Source: Stomorhina lunata
Lineage: Eukaryota > Arthropoda > Insecta > Diptera > Rhiniidae
Assembly: GCA_933228675.1 (NCBI GenBank)
Contig: OW121743.1
Location: 59,890,639 to 59,954,638, forward strand
Reading direction: 5' to 3'
DNA: 64,000 nucleotides
Position numbers and translations under genes: made by a program. Each line of letters starts with the position of its first letter. Position 1 is the stretch's first letter. Of this stretch, positions 33,901 to 45,900 are shown one piece after another. The notes beneath the pieces were generated by a model. It saw only the letters and a list, made by a program, of their open reading frames with translations, was not told the origin of the DNA and did no database searches.

Positions 33901-36900
33901 ATCGATAATTTTCTATTTCTATACAAAAGTTATCGATAATTTTCTATTTTTATAAGAAAGTTTTCGATAACTTTCTATTTTTATAGAAAAGATATCTTTA
34001 ACTTTCTTTTTTTATAGAAAAGTTATCGACAACTTTCTATTTATATACAAAAGTTATCGATAACTTTATATTTTTATGGAAAAGTTACCGATAACTTTCT
34101 ATTTAGTTATCGATAGCTTTCTATTTTTATAGAAAAGTTATCGATAACTTTTTATTTTTATAGAAAAGTTATCAATGATTTTTTATTTTTATAGAAAAGT
34201 TATCGATAACTATCTTTTTTTGAAAAATAGTTATCGATAACTTTACATTTCTATAGAAAAGTTATCGATAACTTTCTATTTTACAGGAAAGTTATCTATA
34301 ACTTTCTTTTTTATAGGAAAGTTATTGATAACTTTCTATTTCTATCGATAATTTCTATTGCTATAACTTTCTCTTTCTATAGAAAAGTTATCGATAACTT
34401 TGTATTTCTATAGAAAAGTTATCGATAACATTTTATTTCGATAGAAAAGTTATCGATAACTTTTTATTTCTACAGAAAAGATATCGATAACTTTGTATTT
34501 CTATAGAAAAGTTATCGATAACTTTATATTTTTATAGAAAAGTTATCGATAACTTTTTATTTCTAAAGAATCGATAACATTTTATTTCGATAGAAAAGTT
34601 ATCGATAACTTTTTATTTATACAGAAAAGATATCAATAACTTTCTATTTCTATAGAAAAGTTATCGATAACTTTATATTTTTATAGAAAAGTTGTCGATA
34701 ACTTTTTATTTCTAAAGAATCGATAACATTTTATTTCGATAGAAAAGTTATCGATAACTTTTTATTTCTATAGAAAAGATATCGATAACTTTCTATTTCT
34801 ATAGAAAAGTTATCGATAACTTTCTAGTCTTATAGAAAAATTATCGATAACTTCCTATTTTTATAGAAAAGTTATCCATAACTTGTTATAGAAAAGTTAT
34901 CGATAACTTTCTATTTCTATAGAAAACTAATTGATAATTTTCAGTTGCTATAGAGAAGTTCATATTTATATTGAAATATGTTACCTATAATATATCGATA
35001 TTTCAAAATTGTAGTGTAAATTAATTTCACCTGTTAACCTCTTGTTTTCTCTGGGTCCCAACCTACAACAAATCACTTTGTTGTTAACTCATTAATAAGT
35101 TTTGATCTAAATTTCCAATTAAATTGCGTTTGAAAAATTGAAATTTATCTTTAGTCATTTATTACAATTTAATTGTTTTTGCTGTTTCTATTAACATTGT
35201 TTTTGTAATTGTTGTTGCTATTGTTGTCAGTTGCTATTGTATAAATTATTGTAAATAAAAAAGTTTCTAACATTTTACTACCGCGAATAAATAATTAAAT
35301 TGTATGGCATGTTTAGACACAAATGTATGAATATTGACTTTTAACACGAATATGATTACGACAATTTGAATATTTAAATTTAGTTTTTGCTATGAGTGTA
35401 GCAACAACAACAACAACGACACATGACACATGAATCCACATTTTATCTATGACCAGGCAATGTTGGCAAATGGACGAACCTACCTCCCCACTTTCCACTC
35501 CCCACCACCGCCATCAGCTGCAGGCACTGAAAACCAAGCAGTCTAGCTAGAAAATCTACAACAACAATTTATTACTAGCAATAGCGATAACGACAACAAC
35601 AAAACCAACAACAAGAGCAATTAAGTTGTTTTCTATTAATCGAGAGACTTTTAGAATTATTACATTGAACGCGGTAGACTAACCGGCACTAGATTTTTTT
35701 TTTTGTCATGTAGAAAATTATTATTCATCAGCTACAAAAAGTGGAAAAAATCCCACACATTTATTGCATTTTTAATATTCATTTAAATTAATTTCATACG
35801 TATTTACTCGTTAGAATTTACATTTTGGTTCTGATATTGTAAATATGTAAATGTGTTGCCAATACTCGACCGTATGTATGGAAATGGTCTATTTGTTTGA
35901 ACTTAAACTTGTTTAATGTAAACGTTGTTGATGGTTTCATAATAAGGGAAGTCGACTAGTAGATGGTAGAGATATCGATAACCTAGATTCACTATACAAA
36001 AATTATTGATAGTAAATTTATCGGTATCTTTTCTATAAAAAAAGTAAAATTATCAATAAATTTATCGATAACTTTTCTATAGAAAATTAAATTTATCGAT
36101 AACTTTGCTATAAAAAAGTAAACTTATCGATAACTTTTCTATAGAAAAGTAAAGTTACCGACAACTTTTCTATAGAAAAGTAAAGTTACCGACAACTTTT
36201 CTATAGAAAACTAAAGTTATCGATAACTTTTCTATAGAAAAGTAAAGTTATCGATAATTTCTTTATAGAAAAGTAAAGTTATCGATAAATTTTCTATAGA
36301 AAAGTAAAGTTATCCATAACTTTTCTGTAGAAAAGTAAAGTTATCGATAACTTTTCTATAGAAAAGTAAAGTTATCGATAACTTTTCTATAGAAAAGTAA
36401 AGTTATCGATAACTTTTCTATAGAAAAGTAAAGTTATCGATAACTTTTCTATAGAAAAGTAAAGTTATCGATAACTTTTCTATAGAAAAGTAAAATTATC
36501 GATAACTTTTCTATAGAAAAGTAAAGTTATCGATAACTTTTCTATAGAAAAGTAAAGTTATCGATAACTTTTCTATAGAAAAGTAAAGTTATCGATAACT
36601 TTTCTATAGAAAAGTAAAGTTATCGATAACTTTTCTATAGAAAAGTAAAGTTATCGATAACTTTTCTATAGAAAAGTAAAGTTATCGATAACTTTTCTAT
36701 AGAAAAGTAATGTTCTCGATAACTTTCCCATAGAAAAGTTACGTTATCGATAACTTTTCTATAGAAAAGCGAAGTTATCGATAACTTCCTATAGAAAAGT
36801 AAAGTTATCGATAACTTTTTTATAGAAAAGTAAAGTTATCGATAACTTTTCTATAGAAAAGTAAAGTTATCGATAACCTTTCTATAGAAAAGTAAAGTTA

Positions 36901-39900
36901 TCCATAACTTTTCTGTAGAAAAGTAAAGTTATCGGTAACTTTTCTATAAAAAGTAAAGTTATCGATAACTTTTCTATAGAAAAGTAAAGTTATCGATAAC
37001 TTTTCTATAGAAAAGTAAAGTTATCGATAACTTTTCTATAGAAAAGTAAAGTTATCGATAACTTTTCTATAGAAAAGTAAAGTTATCGATAACTTTTCTA
37101 TAGAAAAGTAATGTTCTCGATAACTTTCCCATAGAAAAGTTACGTTATCGATAACTTTCCTATAGAAAAGTTACGTTATCGATAACTTTTCTATAGAAAA
37201 GTAAAGTCATCGATAACTTTTCTATAGAAAACTTTATTATAGGAAAAGAAAGTTATCGATAACTTTTGTATAGAAATAAAAAAATATCGATAACTTTTCT
37301 ATAGAAGTAGAAAGTTCTCGATAACTTTTCTATAGAAATAGAAAATAATCGATAACTTTTGTATTGAAATATAAAGTTATCGATAATTTTCTAAAAAAAG
37401 TTATCGAGAACTTTTCGATAGAAATAGAAAGTTATCGATAACTTTTCCATAGAAGTAGAAAGTTATCAATAAATTTTTTATAGAAATATATAGTTATCGA
37501 TAATTTTTCAGTAGAAAAAGAAAGTAATCGATAACTTTTCTATTAAAATAGAAAGTTATCGGTAGCTTTCTATAGAAATAGAAAGTAATCGATAACTTTG
37601 CTATAGATATATTTTAATCGATAACTTTTCTATAGAAATAGAAAGTTACCGATAACTTTTCCATAGAAATTAAAAGATAACGATAACTTTTCTATAGAAA
37701 AGTAAAGTTATCGATTACTTTTCTATAGAAATTGAAAGTCGTCGATAACTTTTTTATAGAAATCGAAAGTTATCGTCAATTTTTATATAGAAATATTAAA
37801 AAAGTTATGAGTTTCCCTTATTTATGAAGTTCGTGTCTTAAGTCTTTCGTTTTATTAGCCTTTTTTTCTTATATTAACGCATGTGTCTTAAATCTTTTGA
37901 TTTTTTAATTGTTTCTCTTAATTTTTTTGCCTGAAACTTTGTGTTATAAATGTTTACAGCATAATTATATAGAAAACTTATCGATTACTTGACTTTTCTA
38001 AAGTTATATGCTTTAACTTTAGAAACATTACGTTTAAAAATTGGATTTTTTTAAAGTTTACTTAATTTTTTTAATTTCTTTTATTTGAATTTTTGAAAAA
38101 TTTTCTGTATAAAGTTGTCTTTTAGAAAATTTCCTTCATCTAGTAAATTTTTGGAAAGTTCTCTCGAAAATCGAGTTTTTTTACTATAAAAAATATTTTT
38201 TTAAATTAGATTTAATTAAAAAATTCCATTAAAAGTTATTTTTTTTTTTTTTTAATTTCCAAAAGAAAAGTATGGCATTGAATTTTTTAAACAAGTGAAT
38301 TTCAAGAAAATTCGCTTCAAAAGTGATTTTTAAAAACTACTTATTTTCAAAAGAAAATTTTTCAGAATTTCTGTAAAATTTTTTGAAAGATTTCCTATAA
38401 ATTCGACATCTTTTTTATATAAAGTTAGAGATCTTTTTAACTTAATGAAATAAAGGCGAAAGCAGTAACTTGTATTAGGCTTGCTTCCCCTTATAGTAAA
38501 ATGATTTGCTTATTATGCACTTGTTAGAAAAACAATAAATAAATTTGTAATAAATCTGAATATTTTACCACCCAAAGTAACAGCAGAAACAATTGTTAGA
38601 CAAAAAGAGCATTAGACAAATTGTTTTATTTAGCTGTTTTGTCATAAACTTTGCTTTGTTTTTCTTTAATTATATAAAGACCTGGTCTTTTCTGCAACAA
38701 AACATCAAAACAACAAAAGCCATATGGACATTTAAAAGTGGGTGTATTTACTGCCACAAAGAGGTCAGTTTTAATACGTTTTAAAAGAATATAGAGATAT
38801 AAATTCAATTTAAGCAGTTTTATGGCATATAAATTTTGAAACAATGTAACAAAAATTACATAAAATCATAGTAATGGCTTAATAGCCAACAGACAATAGC
38901 CACAAAATCATAGAATAATTTAATACAAAACTTAATTTGCAAATAATCAAACAAATCAAGAAATTTTATTGCATAATTCAAAAAAAACGGCAGCAAAAAA
39001 AAATTAGAACAATCTTAGAGTTTATGTGGAGTATCAGGTAATAGGATTTTAGAGAATCTGTGTGGTTGTTGCTGTTTGTCCAGTCTTATAGGAATGATGT
39101 GAGCGAAATGCAATTCATTCATGAAAAAATGTTAAATCAAAATTTGCCTACAACTAAATTACTAGTGTGTTAAATTAATATGAGCGTATAATTTACTACA
39201 TACATTACATTTGTAAATTTTATTTGTTTTTTTTTTTTTTTTTGTTGAGATTTTATATGTGTGTCATTTAAGTTTGTTTCCGTTTAAGTGTAGGCAGTGC
39301 TGCCTTTTAGATACGACTCCACGCATTCGATTCAACTTAATTCAATTCATTCATTCATTCGTAGTATCCTCATGTTCGTTTAACAACCTCCAGAGTTAAG
39401 TTTAGTTGCCATTATGATGTCTGTTACAACAAAAACAACAGCAGCAAAAAAAACACTACAGGTGGTATAACTTACTAAATACTACTTCCACTCAGTATCA
39501 AAATTTGAATATAAAAGATTGAATGAATAAATAAATGAATGTATGTTTGTCAGTCACTCAGTCTATTTATTTAAGTCATGTAGTTTTTTTTCAAGTTTTC
39601 AAAAGTGCTACTTGATTTTTGTTTAAACTACAACCAAACAAACAAAAATCGACAGAAATCTATCTGTCATTATTAAATAACTAAATAAATAGATTTTAGA
39701 TTTAAGTTTTTAGTTTTTTTTTCGTTCGATTCGTTTGATTTGAAATCAACGACAAGTGTTTGTGTTCACTACTACTATTCAATGTGCATAACATTTAAAT
39801 TAATTATTAGGTAAATGTTTATTCGTTGATTGATCTGATAATGTTATTAGTTTGACAGTTAGATATTTATTTTTTGTTGCTGTTGTTGGATTTGAAGTTT

Positions 39901-42900
39901 AGTAAAACATTTTTGTTTAAAGTTCTTATTTAACAAATCAATTTATTTATTTATAATTATGTTGTTAACATTTATGACATAAAGTTTTAGGCATGCTGTT
40001 TTATTTGGAGGCAAAAAAATTTAAAAAAATTGAAAAAAAAATCAAAAGATTTAAGACACAAGCGTTAAAATAATGAAAAAGTGTAATATAAACGAAAGAC
40101 TTAAGATACAAACTTCATATACGAGTATATGGGAAATGCATAAATATTTTTTTATATTTCTGCATAAAATATAACGAAAACTTCGATTTCTATATAAAAG
40201 TTATCAATAACTTACATTTCTAATGAAAAGTTATCGATAAGTTTCTATTTCAATAGAAAAGTTATCGATAACTTTAAATTTCAGTAAAAAAGTTATCAAT
40301 AACTTTCTATTTCTATAGAAAAGTTATCGATAACTTTCTATTTCTATAGAAAAGTTACCGATAACTTTCTATCTCTATAGAAAAGTTATCGATAACTTTC
40401 TATTTCTATAGAAAAGTTATCGATAACTTTCTATTTCTATAGAAAATTTATCGATAACTTTCTATTTCTATAGAAAAGTTATCGATAACTTTCTATTTCT
40501 ATAGAAAAGTTATCGATAAATTTATATTTCTATAGAAAAGTTACCGATAACTTTATATCTATAAAGAAAAGTTAACGATTAATTTATATTTTTATGGAAA
40601 ACCTAACTATAGCCTTATATTTTTATAGAAAGGTTATCGATTAGTTTCTTTTATTATATATAAGTTTTCATTTCTATAAGAAACTAAACGAGAACTTTTT
40701 ATTTCTATAAAAAAGTTAAAGATAACCTTCTATCTCCATAGAAAAGTTATCGAAAACTTCCACTAAATATAGAAAAGTTATCATTAACTTATTATTTGTA
40801 TAGAAAAGTTATCGATAACTTCTATTTCCATAGAAAAGTTATCGATAACTTTCTATTTCTATAGAAAAGTTATTGTTAATATTCAATTTCTATAGAAAAG
40901 TTATCGATAACTTTCAATTTCTATAGAAAAGTTATCGATAACTTTCTATTTCTATGGAAAAGTTATCGATAGCTTTTTATTTCTATAGAAAAGTTATCGA
41001 TAACTTTATATTTCTATAGAAAAGTTATCGATACCTTTCTATTTCTATAGGAGAGTTATAGATAACTTTCCATTTCTATAGAAAAGTTATCGATACCTTT
41101 CTATTTCTATAGGAGAGTTATCGATAACTTCCCATTTCTATAGAAAAGTTATCGATAACTTTCTATTTCTATAGAAAAGTTATCGATACCTTTCAAATTC
41201 TATAGAGAAGTCGTCGATAACTTTCTATTTCAATAGAGAAGATATCGATAACTTTATATTTCTATAAAAATGTTATCGAGAATTTTTATTTCTACAGACA
41301 AAATATCGATAACTTTCTATTTCTATAGATAAGTTATCTATAACCTTTTATTTCCACAGAAACTTTAAGCTATCTATTTCTATAGAAAAGTTATCGATAA
41401 CTTTCTATTTTTCTGGAAAAGTTATCGATAACTTTATATATCTATAGAAAAGTTGTCGATAACTTTCTATTTCTACAGAAAAGTTGTCGATAACATTCTA
41501 TTTCTATAGAAAGCTATTGATAACTTTCTAATTCTATAGCAAAGTTATGGATAACTTTCTATGTCTATAGAAAAATTATCGCTAAATTTCCATTGCTATA
41601 AAAAGGTTATCAATAATCGATCGCTCTGTAGAAAAAATATCGATAACTTTTTATTTCTGTATAAGAGTTTTCAATAACTTAATATTTCTATATTAAAGTT
41701 ATCGTTCACTTTATTTTTCTATAGAAAAGTTATCGATAACTTTATTTTTCTATAGAAAAGTTATCGCTAACTTTCCATTGCTATAGAAATTATCAATAAT
41801 TTATCGATCTGTAGAAAAAAATATCGATAACTTGTTATTTCTTCATAAAAGTTATCGATAACTTGTTATTTCTATATAAAAGTTATCGATAATTTTCTAT
41901 TTATATATAAAAGTTATCGATAACATTCTTTTTCGGTAAAAAAGTTATCGATTACTTTATTTTTCTATACAAAAATTATCGGTAACTTTCTTTTTCTATT
42001 GAAAAGTTATCGATAACTTTATATTTCTATAGAAAAGTTATCTTTAACTTTCTATTTCCACAAAAATGTTATCGATAAATTTATATATCTATAAATAAAA
42101 TATCTATACTTTATATTTCTATAGAAAAGTTACAGCCAACTTTCGATATCTGTATAAAACTTAACGATTACTTTCCATTTCTGTGGAAAAGTTATCGATA
42201 ACTTTATATTTCTATAGAACAGTTATCGCTAACTTTATATTTTTATAGAAAAATTATCGACAGTTATCTATCGAAAAAATATCGATAACTTTTGATTTTT
42301 GTAGATAAGTTATCTATAGCTTTTTATTTCTTTATAAAAGTTATCGATAACTTTCTTTTTTTATAGAAAAGTTATCGATAACTTTTTTTTTACAGAAAAG
42401 TAATCGACAGCTTTCTTTTTGAATAGAAAAGTTATCGATAACTTTCATTTTTTTCGGTTGTTTTCTTATTTTATAGAAAAGTTATCTTTAACTTTCTATT
42501 TCTGTAAAAATGTTATCAATAACTTTATATATCAAAAGATGAAACTCGATACCTTCTATTTCTATAGAAAAGTCACCGCAAACATTCGATTTCTTCAGAA
42601 AAAACTTTCCATTTCTATGGAAAAGTTATCGATAACTTTATATTTCTATAGAAAAGCCATCAATACCATTTGATGTTTAAAGAAAAGAACTGTTATCCAG
42701 AGCTTTCTATTTCTATAGAAAGGTTATCGATATCTTTCTATAGAAAAGTTATCTATAACTTTATATTTTTATAGAAAAGTTATCGATAACATTCTATTTC
42801 TATAGAAAAGCTATCCACAATTTAATGTGTAGAGAAAATTTTACACCATTTATATAAAAAAAATATTAATATCTTCAGTTATAGAAAATTACGAAGATAT

Positions 42901-45900
42901 CTGTATATTTCAATGAATGATGAAGATTTTTCTACTTACTTGTGCCCCAATTCATGTGCAATTGTATGTGACAACATTATACCATTATCTTCGTTAACAC
43001 TACACGACTGTTTCGGTTTACACATGCCTCCCACATTGGCCAGACCCAGAGTCCTGGAAACAAAGAAAAACAATTTACTTTAGTAGAAATCATTAAAATA
43101 ACTTAAAATCATATATTTTTATGTTTAACAAGATTTGTTATAACCTTTTCTCTTTTTGAGTTAAATTTATTAAATTTATGCAAATTGATAAATTGTACTT
43201 ACATACAATTATTGCCGCAAATATTTTTACGCGTTATCAAAACAGCCACATCGTGATGTTGAGGATCATACTCATTCGCTGTATTTCGCTTGTGTTGCCA
43301 ACTAAAAGGAGACAAGACAATATTTTACCATAAGAAACATATTAATCATGAGCTATTTGACTATAAATAGATTTTTATTTTTTTAAGTAATTTGTCTGTA
43401 GCTAAGAAAAACTTCCCGAGGAGTTTTGGTCTATGAAAGTTTCATATTCAATGGCAACAAAAAATGAAGTTGGAGTTTATCTTATCATTTTGACAATATC
43501 AATGAAATATGTTGGTAACATGGAGGAAAAAAGATACTGACGGGAATGAATGGATTTAAGGCTTGAAGCTGTAAGTTAAATGATAATGGTGGCGCCTAAA
43601 ATAAATGAAAACTTAAGTACATTGTTGTTGTAGACAAGTAAGAAGGTTTTTTGTTTATAAGTCAAGTCCGACTATAAGATACCCTAAACCAACGTTGGTC
43701 AAATGGAGGGCTTTTTTATATATAACAACAATTTACATTGTAAATTGTTAATGTCATTCCCCTGCTACTCAAATAATAGCCAACGTTGCCCTACACTATT
43801 GAGCTGGGAGTTATCTGTGAGCTATCAAATCGATATTGTTGTTTTTGTTCTAATAAAATTACTTTGTACTATATTTTATCGTCATAACTTTCTTAGCTTG
43901 AAATTGTCTGTTATTTCAGTCCTTTTCGAGGGTAGGGCTTATATAGGAGTTATGGTCAAATTTAAGCCGGTTTTTAAAAAATTGTGTAGTATATTGATAG
44001 CAAGTCATATGGCACTACTTTTTAAGGAATTTTGAAATCATTTGTCTTTTAAATTGATATTATTAAGCATTTTAGAAGATTCCGTGAATGGGCTTTATAT
44101 GGGAGCTATCATAGAATATGGACCGATTATCACCAACTTCGGTATATTGATGAATGTTCATTAAAAAATGTTCCTTACAGAATTTGAAAATCATATGTCA
44201 TTAAAATTGACATTTAATAACATTTTAGGGCTTTCGAAGGGCGAGGGTAATATGGGGGTTATATGGGGTTATATGGACCCATTGTCATTAAAATAACTAT
44301 AGTAATTTCATATTTATATAAAACGTTATCAAACTGAGTTTCAACGTCATATGTCATTTAAAATGAATTTTATTAACATTTAAGTATTTTGGGGGGTTGA
44401 GGGCTATATGGGAGCTATGCCTAAAAATGGACCAATTCTCACGAAAATAAGTGTAATTATGGATATTTATATGAAACTGTATCAAACTGAATTTCATCGT
44501 GGTATGCCATAAAATATTATAGTTATTAATATTTAAGTGATTTTCGGAAGGTGGACTTATATGGGAGCTATGGCTAAATATGAACCGATTGTCATGAAAA
44601 TAAGTATAGTTAAGGATATTTATATAAAACTTTATCAAACCGAATGTCATCGTTATATGTCATTTAAAATTACAGTTATTAACATTTAAGTGTTTTTCGG
44701 GGGTGAGGTTTATATGGGAGCTATGGCAAAATATGGACCTACTGTCACGAAGATATGTATAGTTGAGGATACTTGTATAAAACTTTATTAAACTGAATTT
44801 CATCGCCATATGCCGTTTATTATTATAGTTATTAACATTTAAGTGATTTTCGAAAGGAGGGCTTAATGGGAGCTATAACTAAATATGGACCGATTGTCAT
44901 GAAAATAAGCATAGTTATGAGCATTTATATAAAACTTGATATCACTGAGTTTCATCGTGATATGTCATTAAATATTACAGTTATTAACATTCAAGTATTT
45001 TTCGGGAGTGAGTTTTGTATGGGAGCTATAACTAAATATGGACCCATTGTCATGAAAATAAGCATTGTTATGAACATTTATATAAAACTTGATCACACTG
45101 AGTTCTATCGTGATATGTCATTAAATATTATAGTTATTAACATTTAAGTGATTTTCGGAAGGAGGGCTTATATGGGAGCTATGTCGAAATATGGGTCGAT
45201 TATCACGAAAATAAGTTTAGTTATAGATATTTATTTAAAACTTTATCACACTAAATTTCATCGTCATATGTCATTGAAAATTACAGTTATTAACATTTAA
45301 GTATTTTTCCGGAGTGAGGGTTATATGGGGGGTATACCTAAATATGGACCGATTGCCACGAAAATAAGTATAATTTGTAGATATTTAAATAAAACTTGAG
45401 CCCACTGAGTTTTATCGTAATATGTCATTAAATATTACAGTTATTAACATTTAAGTGATTTTCGGAAGGAGGGCTTATATGGGAGCTATGGCTAATAATG
45501 GACCGATTGTCAAGAAAATAAGTATAGCTATAGATAATTATTTAGAACTTTATCAAACTAAATTTCATCGTCATATGTCATTAAAAATAACAGTTATTAA
45601 CTTTTAAGTGTTTTTCCGGAGGGGGCTTATATGGAGCTATGGTCAAATATAAACCGATTTTTATAATATTTGGTACAGTGATTGAGGTCCATATTCAAGT
45701 TCACTGAACGGAATAAGAACTATATACCTCGCTAAATCTGAGAGTTATGAGCATTTAGGTGTTTTCGGTGTTTTATATGGGAGCTATCACCAAATATGGA
45801 CCGATTGTCACAAAATTAGGTATAGTAATATAATACATATATGAAACTTTTTCGTATTGAATTTCATCGCCACATGTTCTTTAATTTCATATTTATTAGC

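Larger units (their letters stand above)
31109..42939 (-). other. ADAMTS intron of 11.8 kb with four satellite blocks
   Basis: The longest intron; it splits the zinc-binding motif between HELGH and NFGMFHD. Satellite blocks alternate in orientation A, B, A, B. Unique AT-rich spacers (32250-33500, 34980-35960, 37940-40010) showed no exon. 35400-35640 has CAA-rich simple sequence. Confidence 0.8.

Noticed and set aside
35313..35498. 61-codon minus frame with a hydrophobic Val run
   Set aside because: The hydrophobic run comes from a CAACAACAA simple repeat in an intron.
42419..42673. 84-codon frame in block f
   Set aside because: Satellite-derived low-complexity translation (FYFYRK type); the same kind appears in every block.
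44354..45147. Frames of ~95 codons on both strands
   Set aside because: They follow the 153-bp tandem repeat and repeat their own sequence; no family is recognisable.
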